Below are positions 1 through 12,400 of a stretch of 64,000 bases of DNA, one piece after another. The DNA comes from Motacilla alba alba. Its lineage: Eukaryota; Chordata; Aves; Passeriformes; Motacillidae. Below the pieces are notes generated by a model. That model was given only the letters and a program-made list of their open reading frames with translations, was not told where the DNA came from and did not search any database. Location: NCBI RefSeq assembly GCF_015832195.1, contig NC_052026.1, positions 13,875,619 to 13,939,618 of the forward strand, read 5' to 3'. A program made the translations under genes and the position numbers. Positions within the stretch are counted from its first letter, which is position 1, and every line of letters begins with the position of its first letter.

Positions 1-3000
1 AGAGGAAGACACTGTTGCCTGGCTTCAGCATTGTCTGACAGCAGCTGTCTCATATCTCTTTCTCTCTCCCTCCTCAGTTATGCCTGTAAAGTCGTGCCCC
101 TAGACAGACATCTAGTCTGATTTGTTCTCCTATTTCAGGGGTGTCCTTTTTCATGCGCAGCCTGAAGCAGTTGGGGGAATGAGCCTCAAGGAAAATCGAT
201 CCTCTGGCAGAGTTCATGCAAGGTTAATGCGTGAAATTTCTCCCCTCTCCTTCCTGCCAGGTTTTGCTGGAGAAATCTTCCTGCAAGGTTAAAAAGCGTC
301 TAGTGTTTACTTTCCTATCAAAGTGTATTCATGCATTAGAAAGTTTCTGCTTTGCCTTGGAGATAGCCCTCTTGTACAAACAAGAAGTCCTGAACACTTA
401 AATCTGATCTGTTACAGATCAGATTTTTCTGTCTTGCAAAATGAGTGATTTGGAAACTGTTCTGTCTTACGAATTCTTCAGTAAATCACTACCAGCTCTA
501 CCGGTGCTCGAGTCATTTTCTGCTATGTTTTACCAAAAACTGTATGGTCAAATGGGCAGTACAGCAGTGCCTGTAGCCCTGGCAAGCTCTCTGGCAGGAG
601 GTAAAAGCTAAATAGTAGTTAGCACCAGCACTCAGTGCTCCTTTCTGGTTGCACAACATAGGTGTGAGACTCATTTGTCCCTCAGTGTTACAGGGCAGCA
701 GTAGTGAATTAATTAGGTTTTTGTCATGTGCTAAATCCAAGCACAATTTGCAGTTGAAGGTGAGAGGTTCTTGGGTTAAGACGCTTTTGAGCACCTGTTC
801 CAGCACCTCAGGCAATGCTTTAGTACAGTATGAGGTCTGTGATGTGTTGGTGACATGTGCAGAGAGGCAAAGCCTTGATTTGTCTGGGCTCCTTCTCCCT
901 CCTACTGTGCTGGCCAAATTCCCCTCGGTGGAGGACACTGCAGGAAGAAATCTGAGGGAGCCAGCCAGTGTGTAGCATATGTTGGGATGCAGGGTATTTG
1001 CCCTTCATGTGCCTTCCCTGATCCAAGGAGTGCCAGCATGTTCTGCCACTGCATGTATGCAGGGAGTAATGCCTGACATGCTGAACCACCTTCAGCCTTG
1101 ATTGTCAGAGCACCTCTGTGTGAAAATTCCTCGGTGTCCTTGGCTGCCATGAGCATAAATTGACAGTTATCTGAAAGAGTTGGGCCTCGGTCAGGTGTGT
1201 TCAAATCTCCTGCAGGATCACCACACTAGGAGCCAGTCAGTCGTGGCAGGGAAGCAGCATTTCCACCCAGTAGGTTTAGGGATTTCTCAGCTCGCATTGG
1301 AGCTGAGGTGTAAGGGGAATGTGTGTTCTTAAGGTGAGAGATCTGATGCCAGCAGAGATCTCCCTTCAGATGGGCCCATCTTTGTGCATGTGTGCAGTGC
1401 AAAGTTTGGGTACTTTTTTCCCCTCTAGTCTTGGGATAGAAGCTGCACAGGGTGACAGATTTTCTGAATTTTTGTGTGCTGGCATCCATCTGGATGCTTG
1501 GATCCTCCTGGAGACTGGAATTCCCTTTAGTCATGGGAGTTAAATAGATCTGTTCAAGCAATCTGGTCATGAAGCTCCCCTCAGTGTACAGATGGAACTG
1601 AAGCTCACAATGGCTCAATCTGCATATCAAAGCCCTGGACATATGGACAGGGTTCTCCCAAGCACCCGCTGCCTCTGACAAGGCTCCCCTGGCTGCTCTG
1701 CAGGGCCTTGCACCCTCCAAGTACACCTTGCTGTGCTCTTAAAACAAGGAGCTGTTTCCAGCATTGTCAGCTCCCCTGCAGAGGAGAGACCCAGTAAACG
1801 TGCTGAGTGTCTAGATCCAGTTTCAGCTGCACATCTCCTGGGGCACAAGCACCCGAAGTGCAGTGCAGAGAGATCCCAACACATCATGCGATAGTTAAGC
1901 AGAGTTTGGCTCAGTTTGTCACAAGGGAAAGGATGTGAAATGAAGACTACAGAGAAAGCACCCATTTTCTCCATGCAGGCCCAAGGGCATACTAGAAGTT
2001 TTGCAATCCCCAGCATGGAGCATGAGGAACCTCATTAAAAGGGAGCCAGGGCAGAGGGGAGACACCCACCACGGTCCAGCCTGTCCACACTTGCCTGTGG
2101 GCTGCTATTACAGTGGGGTATTTGAACAGCGTGATGATGTGACTGTCGGGACAGATGTAAAAGCAAAGCATGCAAAAAACCTTTGGAGGTGACATTAGTC
2201 TCTGGATGGGGTAATTTGTTGCTGTTGTGCGGGTTGCCAGCTCCAGCTTTGGTGACTCACACATCTTGCTGTTGCTTGATCTTGAGCTTGGCTGGTAGCA
2301 TGAGGCTCTTGGCTCATTGGTGAACAAAGCTGCTGAAAAAATGGGCAGTGCCTGAAATGTGAAGAGGCTGGTTTGCAGCAAAGGCAAACATTGAAGTTTC
2401 TGGTTTTACTGGGAGCAAACTTGGCCCCTGATCCTCTGGACCTGAGAGCTTTTAGATGTTGACAAAATCTCTGTAGTGAAACAGAAAAGTAGGAGGAGAA
2501 TAATCAGTGCAGAATCTACCCAAAGCTTCACTCATGACAAAGTCTGGAGCTTTGGGGAAAGCAGATCTGCCACTTGCTGCCCAGCTACCTAGGGAGAAAT
2601 TTTATACATACGCACACAAGTAAATGTACACATGCATGTCCTACATATGTACGTGTGTGTCTGTACATAGCTGTATGGTGAAACTGGCGCAGGCTGCTCT
2701 TGTGGAATCTCAGAGTTGCTCTGAAGCAAGGGTTATTATAGCTACTTGTGATTCATCAGGTGAGTCACCCTGTTTCTAATGGACACCCCTGGGTGCTGCC
2801 TGGCAGTGGCAGCAGTTAGAGAAGGGCAAGCACGCGTCCTGCACGACAGCTCCAGCACAACGAGCCACATTTGCCCTTTGGGTCCTCGTGCTGTCGTCAA
2901 GAGAGCAGAAATCATGTGCAATCTTATTTTAGCCAATTATATTTGCCTGTAATTAGGCTCTCCTGGACTTGTCATGCCTGGCTACCCAGAGGGCAAACTG

Positions 3001-6000
3001 AGGGATTTTTGAGCTCTGTTCAAGAGTGCTGCTGCAAAAGGATGTCCAAGCACGTTGCTCTAATGAGCAGCCTTTGATGGTACATGGACTGTGGCATGCC
3101 CAGACCAACCCTGACAGGTGCTGCTTCCCTGACCCCTTGTTGTTCTTTCCTGCCCAGCCATGGGTATCTGCTTGTTCTCCTTTCTTACGCTTAAATCCAA
3201 GGAGTTTCTAGTTTGTGCTCATCTCTAATCCTTTGCCCTCCCACAGTGTTTGTGCAGCAGCTGGCACTTGGTAACTGGCAGAAATGCAAATACAGGATTT
3301 AAGGTTTATTTTCCTTGGCAGCTAGTTTTAGGCAAACTAAAGATTTCAGTGGACTGTTCTCCCTTGGAGGAGGGGAGGCTGTCTGAGCTACACAGCAACT
3401 CAGAAATAGTTTAGCTCTTCATTTCAAGAGCATGAGTCTTTTTCTTAGTCTTTAAAGCTGAGCTTTTACCAGCTACATCCTGTGTAGGACACAGTTTTGA
3501 TTGGTTTGGTTTGTGCCGCTAATGAATCACAGACAGGGCTGCAAATGCAGTTTGGAAAAGTTGACTGCTACAGAAGGATAGGAGAGTAACAACGAACCTC
3601 TGCATAGAGAAGGGATTGCTTCTAACTTGGTGGCTTTGCTGAAATGCTTGTGCTCTGAAATTACACGCTTTCTTGTGTGCGAGTGGAGCTGCCTGCTCAT
3701 GGAGCCACAGAGCTTGGTAGAAGTGAGCAGGGGCTTTGGCTTTTAGAAATGTGGAAAAAGCATCACAATGTCCGGGAGGGCTCAGTGTTTCCTCCATAGG
3801 TCTTATATGTTGGGTAGCAGTTTACTTTGCATTTTGCTAGAATTTGGGGTCAGTTGGAATGCTTTCTCTCCCTGGTTTTTGCACTGTGAAGGGGTATCTG
3901 GCTTGTGCCCAGTCAGGATGTTCTCTGCACACTTCAGTAGCTCTCGTGTGAAGCGCAGTCCCTTCCCCCTCTGCCTTGTCTCTGGTTACCAGGCCCCCCA
4001 ATCTGGTATTTAGGCTAGCAGCATTTGCTTGTGAATAATCAGAGCTGAGATGATGCACTGAAGCAGGGGCCCTGCCTCAGTCTGGCTGTAGGGGATAATG
4101 TACAGCACAGAGCTGGGCACAGCCAGGGTATGGACTCCCTCTGGACAGATGGGAAGGTAGGATGAAGTCTGTTTTTAACCAGCAGATAGACTTGCCAAGG
4201 GAACATCTGCAGATCCTGAAGTCTTGCTCTTTTCCTGCTCCTTTCTTCACGGGTGCTGTTAGTATTGCTAGGTGGGAGCCTGAGGAAAGCCTAAGGCACA
4301 TCCAAGTGTGTGGTGAGCTGACCACTTTCTGCTGAAACTGCTTGGTCTCTGAGTTAGGCTTGTCACCATTTGCCAGCTGACAGTTCTTGTGGCAAGTAAG
4401 GTAAGCCTGAGTAATTTTGCTTTCAGTATATTTTGATGTAAAATAGCTTTTTAATCGTGGTATAACTTCTGAACTGTCAGCATATAGAGCAGTCTCCAGC
4501 CATGGGTCCCTGCTAACACTGTGCATGCAGCAGCCTGTGACAAGGGACATCCCAGTGTTGTGAGCAGGAGTCACTTCTCAAATCAACCTAAAGCCGTGCT
4601 GGACTTTGGAGGGAATAAGCCCAAATGAGCATCTGTAATGACAGTAGCATTTTCTTGCAATTGAGCTGCATTTACTTTGGAATGGTGTTCTGGTGAGTCC
4701 CTGGCACTCGTTATTCCTGTGCTGGGAGAGCTGCAATCTGTATCTGAGCTCTGCTTGGGTCAGTACCAAGGCCGTGGGTGGCCAGCAGAGCAGGGCAGCT
4801 GCAGGACTCAGTACCTGTGTGACACTCTGCATAGCTGTTGGGAAGTGCTTTGTTTAGTTCACAGCAGCAGTACCTGTGATGCTTTTTTGGGCTGCACCCG
4901 TTTTGCCTCATTTGTAGGTATCTTAGAGGTCACTTAACCTTGAGTATGCAAGGAATCTGATAGTTTGTGATAGGTTTGGGTCGGAAAGGTGTAATTTCTG
5001 AGTGGATGCTCAGGTGAGGATCCAGGACTCCTGGAAGGCTTTCAGTGCTGGCAGTGTGCCCTGAGCCAGGGCTGAGCAACTTCTCTGAGCCTGTGTTTGC
5101 AGGTGGTACTTAAGTGGTGCCAAAACGAACAGACTCCAGGAGCTCCTGTCCTCGATGTGCTGCAAGCCTTGTCCATGGTGAAATGATCAGAGGACCAGCA
5201 GAGGATGATGGGCTTGAGGGTTGCACCATAATCCAGTGAAGTCCCTGGCTTTTCCTTACAGCATGGCAGGTCCCTGAGAGCCCAAGCCTCTCCCGGGCAG
5301 CCTGGCAGGACCAACCTGTTGCTGATGCCTGTTGCAGGATAGGTCACTCATGCGTATGCAGGAAGCACATTTGTCTTTAATCCTGTAATTGAGAGGTTCA
5401 GTAACAACTTGCCTGTAAAGATCAAAAGCTGAGGTACAGGCTCTTTCCTGCCTGGTTCCAGACATGGTTGGGAAGATTTCAGCTTCCCTGCTCACAGGTG
5501 CCTCCTTCTATCTGAGCAGCACTTGCAGCTCTGCAGGGAAGCTGTAGGGCTGCCTGCTCCCCAAAAGCCCCTCATCCAGAGGGCCGTATCCTGGCTTGGC
5601 TGAGTGTTGTTTCCAGCCTTACTGGGGGACAGGTGACAGCAATACGCCTGCCTGCATGAGGATGGGGGCACACTTGGTCCCTGGAGAGGATTGCTATTTA
5701 TGTGCAAAAAGGGGCAGTTGAAGCGGATGATGTGACTGGAGAAAGCTTGGTGTTCACTTAGCATGTTACCAAGCAAAGCTGCAGGATGTGGAGGGCTGCT
5801 CCATTGTGCAGGGAACAAAGCTGAGCTATTTGCTGGCCTGCAACAGGCACTGGTGTTGGAAGGAAATGCCATTGAGATTGAGAGTCATTTCTGCTCAGCC
5901 CTGGTGTCCTTGCCAAGAACGGACAGAGACCATATGAAGATGAGAGGTGGTGGGGCTGCTGTCCTGTGTGCTTTGCAGCCCTGATCCCTCCTCACAGTAA

Positions 6001-8469
6001 TCACATGCAGATCTGCAGAGTTTCTAGGAAATAAAAGAAGTCTCTTTTCTCTCTCTCCTATTTGTGCATGGAAATGAGTACCCCATCCTTTGATAAGACC
6101 TTCACAGGGCATCTGCCTTCTTGACTGGTTACTGTAGAGTCCAGGCAGGCCTGCTGGATGTCCCTCTCCTGCACATTGCTCTCAGCAGTCTCTTTGACAG
6201 CCCTGTGTGTCTTTTGAGCTCAGCTTTTCCCATCAAGCAAAAGGCAGCCAGCATGCAGCCTTCAGTGGGGATCACCCATTGACCTGCCCAGCCAGAGAGG
6301 CGAGATGTGCCCTTTCTTAGCCCAGACGGATGCCCAGCCCTTGCTCTGGGCAGAGCTGTAAGGGGCTGGTGTTGGTTTGCCTCCAGCTGGAGGGGGCAGC
6401 TCAAAACCCCACAGCAGAATAGGCCATCTGTCACTGCTGTGCAGATCTGCTGGGCTTGGGGATTCACCTTGCCTTGGAATGCTTCCACCTCCAGGAAATA
6501 GAAGAACCTCTGCATCAAGGATAAATGCAGATTCCCCAAAAATCTGACGTGTCCTCTGCCTCTGCACATCCCTCCTGGCTGCCAGCAGTGGGCACGTCTG
6601 GAGCATAAAGCCTGGATCAAGAGAGAGGAAGGTCAGGGGCCTGTTGCTGCTCTAGGCAGGGCGATGGGAGGACAGGGGGCTGCTGCTCTTTGGATTGTCC
6701 CGTGCTGCAGCTGGGTGGCGCTGAGAAGCGTTTTCCCTGAGCAGCTGCTGGTGTTTCTGAAGCAGCTCCTTGCTCCGCATGAGTAATGGGGCTGGCTGCA
6801 CGCACGCCATGCAGCTGCAGCTCCAAAGAGAATGTGCATGGCTGTGGGAGCTCCTGTGGAATCTGGTCCTTGAGTGACTCTGCTCAGGCTGCAGGCATCG
6901 CTGGCGTTCAGCTCTCCTGCAAACAGCAGCATTTGGCTTTCAAAGCCATCCCCATCCAGGGACTGAGCATCATGTGAATGAAATACCTTCTGCCCTGCCT
7001 GTCTCTGTCATCAACAGAGAGTGAGCCTGGCACCTGATACATTTGACCACCATGTCCCTGATGGGGATGCAATGTCTGCTTGCATAAAGCTTGGGTAGAT
7101 TTTCTTGATGTCTAAAGCTGCATAAAAGTAAGTGATTTAAGCTCTCTGGGTGAAGGTTGCTGCAGTGAGGCTGCTCAGGAAATGGAAAATGGATAAACCA
7201 GTTGCTTGGTTCCTGGCACTAAGAATGAGTGTTGTTTCTCTGCAGGTAGACAGAGCCTGACAGGTCAAGTGGTAGAGATGGGCTGGCTCATTTCCAGGTA
7301 TCCAGTGGTGTTTCTGCACATCCGCTGATATTTGCCAGTTGGCAGAAGATGCCAGGCAGCCCTGTCCAGGGTGTTTTCCCCACCTTGTGTGGATTTCAAC
7401 AACCTGTGTGTTCACTGATGACCATTAAAATTCTCTAGCCAGGCCTACAGCAGCTAGGCACATCTTCTTTACTCTATCATTAAATCATATCATCTCTGCT
7501 TTAGAGAGAAAATGGTGGCTTATGAGCCTAAGTCAGATGTTTGTCTTTCTTTTGCTTTTGATTGATGACAGGTCTTGGTGCTGAGCCCCATTCTTTCCAT
7601 GGTGATAAGACACTCACTCTTCCCTTGTATTTGTCCCACTGGACCACATTTTGTCCCACTTCTCCTGGTTGACTGATGCAGCAGAACTGTTTTAGCAAGG
7701 CCAGCATATGCACCACTGCTATAGTTAAGCCCCATGAAGCTGCTTCCAGCGTTCCTGGAGTATTAGAAATAAACTGCTGAGCTCAGTATTTGACTAACGA
7801 GCACAAGCATGTAGTGCAGTGGCAAGCAGAGCCAGGCAGGCAGAACACAGCACACCACACAAGCTGCCAGCAGACACAGAAAATGCACAAGCTGCACAGT
7901 CTCAGATTCGTCCTTGCTGCAAGGATGGGTCAGAGCATTTGGGATGATCCACAGAGCCCAGCTGTGGCTTCTGTGTGCTATCAGCTCCAGGAAAACAGTG
8001 TAGGGAGCAGCAGTCCTATTGCCTGCAGCTTACTGGTGCCCTTTGACCTTGTCCTGCTTGACAGTGGTGAAAGTGGCTGGGCAAAAGAGGAGAGAGAGTT
8101 CCAGGTTTTATACTGAGCAGGGCAACACTGAGGTGTGAATTCCTGCAGTCTTAGCAGCAGCTTTCCCTGGGCCCCCCTGCCCGGAGAGGACAAACATGCC
8201 CAGCAGTGTGGGCGCCAGCTCGCAGGGACCTGGCAGGGAGGTGGGGCTGTGACAGAGCAGCCAGCACAGCTGAAGCCCTTTGCATAAGGGGCTGTTTGTT
8301 TTGCTGAATTGTTAAGCCCCATTGACAATAGCAGCCCTCCACACTCTCTACATTCAAGGAACTGTGGTGGCCAGACACTGATCCTTTCTCTAATCTTCAG
8401 GCACTGAATTAGGGTTGTTCTTCACTGAGTCCCTCTGACTGGCTGTTGCATTTTGTTCTCGCTCTGCAG
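1..8469. other. No recognisable exon; presumed PLEKHG4 intron or upstream sequence
   Basis: I saw no reading frame with a recognisable domain, no CpG island and no tRNA or rRNA here. The missing PLEKHG4 N-terminal exons (CRAL-TRIO/spectrin-like part) should be here or before the window, but no short exon is conserved enough for me to call. About 2600-2680 is a TACA/GTGT-rich simple stretch. Confidence 0.5.
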
Positions 8470-9413
8470 GCGTACGAGTGGGCCTTGGAAGGGATGCGAC
8501 ACCTTGCCTGTATCAGCATGGAGGACTGCAGCTCCGCCGAGCACTGTGCAGATGTAATCAAGTGCCTGGAGAGTTACAAGGGGCAGCACCCAGACATCAG
8601 TGCTGCCCGGTTCCAGGAGATGAAGGAGCTGGCCTGTGAGCTGAAGAGTGACAAGGGGCTCAAGCAGTGGAAATTTGCATGGTCTAAATGCCAGGAGACC
8701 AAGCTGGTTTTTGAAAAGAAACTCGAAGCAGCCTTGAGAACAAGGAAGTCTCTGCTGTCAGACCGCAACCTGGCTGTTGGGGAGCAGCCCCAGGCTGGCA
8801 GTGAGACTGGCACTCTGTCCCCCCGGAGGCACTCTGAGGGGGCCACCTCCAGGTCCCACTGGGACAGGACTCAGAGCACATCTCATGGCTACAACAGAGC
8901 CAACAGCTGTCTGGAGTGGACTAGGGAGAAAGCTCCCTCGCCCTCCCTGAGCTGCCCTGGTGATGTCGATGCTGGGGAAGTATTTGTCTGTCCAGCTGCT
9001 CTCAGCCCTGGTCCTCACTCAAGCAGAATTTCTTTTGCCAGCAGGGCTTGTAAGTCTCCAACGCTGCCTGAAGAAAAGCCAAACCTGGAGAGCATTTTAG
9101 AAACGCCAGAGGTGAAGCAATCTTCTACATCCACTCCAGTCCCTGGGAAGCTGCCTCCCAGGAAGGTCCTCCGGAAGGCCCAAAGCTTTGACCTGCCTTA
9201 TGGTGAGAGCCTGTGGGCCAGCTGCCAGAGGAGCGAGCCGGCCAGGTACGGCAACACCGGCGTCTTCATTAAGGGGCTGGAGGTGAGCAGCACTGAGCTG
9301 GTGGACAGGACGTTCGCTCTGCGGCAGCCAGCCGTGAGCAGCTGGGCTGCAGACTGCCTGCTGGAGGGACAGAGGGGCTGCCTCTCCGGGTCAGAAGCCA
9401 AGAGCTGGGGCAG
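8470..9413 (+). CDS. PLEKHG4: PLEKHG4 exon: spectrin-like end plus Ser/Pro-rich linker
   Basis: This is a 944-nt exon between acceptor ctctgcag and donor gtaagt. It enters in phase 0 and leaves two bases of a Ser codon. The first ~95 residues are helical and charged ([12 protein letters not shown] to EKKLEAALR) and correspond to the last spectrin-like segment of human PLEKHG4. The remaining ~220 residues are low-complexity Ser/Pro-rich linker, and contain the short [13 protein letters not shown] patch that resembles the human linker. Confidence 0.92.
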
Positions 9414-12400
9414 GTAAGTGTCTGTGACATTTGGTGTTCCCTTTCTCAGGGTGGTGAAAAGGCAGCCAGCAGTGATTAGAGGAGCTCTGTAGTGCTGGTT
9501 ACTTTGGCAGTGGTTACAGGACAGATGGAGATGTAGCTCCAGTTTCCCTGCATATGTGTATGGGATGCTGAGCAAGCCCACAGGGATGTCCCCACATAAT
9601 CTGGCACCTTCCTTGGTGGGGCGACAGAGAAATGGATTTGTGGCTCTTCCCTCACAGTGTGATTCCTCTAGGAGGGGAAAGTTCAGTTCCCAGACAGGAG
9701 AGGGAGTCTCTGAACATTGCTTCCATTGGGGGATGAGGGATTACAGAAACAGTATTCAGTGACTTAACAAAGCCAGGAGTACAGGTGCAGTGGGAGAGCA
9801 GAAGCTCAGGGCATCATCCCCCACACTTTTGGGAGTGCTGTACCCAGACTGGTAGGGAGGCACATGCAGCACCTTGTGACAGCAGCTTTACAGGGAAGAG
9901 GGTGTTTGTATTTGTGCTTTGGGGCTGAAATCTCTGGGTCTCCAAGAGCTGGCATTTGTGCTGTTTTCCTTCTCTATCCTTGAGAATCTCAACTTTGTTG
10001 TCATACTGCAATCTGTGCCTGTGCTTTGGAGAGCCCAGGGATATGAGCTGTTCTTGACAAAGGGTCTCCAGGCAGGTCTTTCATTTGCTCTCACTGGAAA
10101 AGATTAAGTAAAAGATTAATGGCAGAGATGAGAAAAGAGTGCTGGATGCTGGGGGACCATGGTTACTACTCTTGAGTGAAATGGCTGGGGACAGTGAATT
10201 CTTCTGGAAGGGGGCTCAGATATCCCTGGGATACCCAGAAAAGCTCATGGCAGGGAATATACGCCAGCAGATAGCAGGGTGACCACTTTGCTACTCAAGG
10301 AAGCAATCCAGCAGGCCTCGTGTCCGTGGGTGCTGAGACAGTCCCACTGCTCTGTTCTCTGAACAGCCAGAGGAGTTGACTTGAGGGAAGGCTGGCATGC
10401 AGGGAGGAAGGGACACATTGGAGTGGTTATGCTTGGTGCTACACTGCCTCACAGTGGAAACCTCGAGTACCTAAGAGGCATATCTTTTGAGATATGCGAG
10501 AGCAACCCGTGCTAGGAACTGCCGTTCCCTGATGAAGTGTTAGGACACTTAAGTTTTACTCTCTCACTTTTACTAGGACAAGCCCAACAGCACCTAGTTC
10601 TAAGAGCTGTTGTCCTGCCAGGGTTAACATTGCTTCCCACAGTCTGTAGTCATCAGGCCGACTTCTCACAGAAGTTACTGTGGCTTCTGCTGTCACTGTT
10701 GTTTCAGGAGAGCAGCCACCTGCAAAGCAGCCCACTGTGTCCAGACCAGGGGCTGGGTGGGCCCAGGGGTGTGTGTCCTGCTGAGTTTGGGTCAGGATCT
10801 CAGCCAGCCTTGGGCACTCCATATCTGAATCCTTAGAATCACAGAATATCCCGAGCTGAAAGGGAGACCCAAAAGGATAATTGATCCAACTTCTGGCTGC
10901 ATTGGACTACCCCAAGAATCACACCATGTGCTTGAGAGCCTTGTCCAAATGCATCTTAGCTCTGACAGGCTTGATGCCATGACCACTTCCCTGGGGAGCT
11001 GGTTCTAGTACCTTAGCACCCTCTCTCTGGATGAAGGACCTTTTCCTAATAGCCTCAGCTTAAACCTCCCCTGACGCAGCTTCATGCTGCTCCCTTGAGT
11101 CCTGTCAGCGCTCAGGGTCAGAGCTATCATGGACAGTTGCGAATCTGAGCTTGGACTGTGCCAAGGATCATCTCATTTCCATGCTGGGGGTCAGAGAGAG
11201 CTTCTGTAGCAATAGTCCAGTGCTTTGCAAGCACTCTGGCTGTTGTAGCCCTGCTGCAGCCTGGGTCCCTTCAAGGCTGGGTGTTCCTTGTTGCAGCAAG
11301 CTGCGGCACATCATCGATGAGATGGTAACCACGGAGCGGGAGTACGTGCGGTCGCTCCGCTACATCATCGACAGCTACTTCCCTGAGATGGAGCGCCTCG
11401 ACCTGCCCCAGGACCTACGTGGGAAGCGCAGTGTCATTTTTGGAAACCTGGAGAAACTCTATGACTTCCACAGCCAATACTTCCTTCGAGAGCTTGAGAG
11501 CTGCTGCAACCACCCACTGAGGGTCAGCCACTGCTTCCTGCGACACGTAAGGCATCAGCACCTTGCCCCCGGGGTTGGCTCTTCCAGACATGAGCTTGGT
11601 TTCTGTGCCTTTCATGGCTTTGCTACCGAGAGACGCTGCCAGGGAAACAAAATGTCTGCTCCTTAAAGCCCATCTGTTTCTCCAGGGATATCCCTTACAT
11701 GTTTTCTGTCTGTGGTGTCAAAGGTAATGACTAGAGTGAGCAGAGAGGTACAGACCAGCTGTGGGAGAAGAGGGCTGCTGGGCAGAAGCACAGGGACGTA
11801 ACTCTTAAGGTCAGCTGCCCCATGCATTTTGCTGCCATGTGGTGTGAATGGTACCAGGTGACTATTGGGGTATGGAAGAGGCTAGGGATAGCAGAACAAT
11901 GAATCAAAAAGTCCTAGGTACTCTGGGAGTAGGAAGACAAGAACATTCCCTGGCTCTTAGTGAGCTTGAAACAAAGTTATTCCTGATATCAGAGGAGGCT
12001 CTGGTGCAGCCTGGGAGAAGCAGAAGTACTAGAGTAACCTACCAGGGTTGTGGCTGTCACTGTGTCCTGGGTGCATGGGTTTCACTCGAGGATGGATCTC
12101 TTCTGCAGAAAGACCAGTTTGGAATGTATGCGCTGTATAGCAAGAACAAGCCGAAGTCAGACTCGCTGCTGGCCAGCCATGGGAATACCTTCTTCAAGGT
12201 GAGTTCCGCTGCCTGTATCAGGATTGCTCAGTGTGTTTGGGCACTGATCTGTTTAAGCAAAGCAAACTTCCCTGCCTGAGGCAGGCTCAGTGCTGCCTCT
12301 GCTTCCCTGGCACAACTCTTTGCACAGCTGTATGGAAGGGACAGGGCAGAGGTGCAGTGAGGGATTGGGAAAGGAAGCCAGCACACAGCAGCATTGGTCC

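Noticed and set aside
6690..6785. A plus-strand frame reading LRSVFPEQLLVFLKQLL as a possible PLEKHG4 exon
   Set aside because: It reaches a stop codon without a donor and does not match a PLEKHG4 region I can place.
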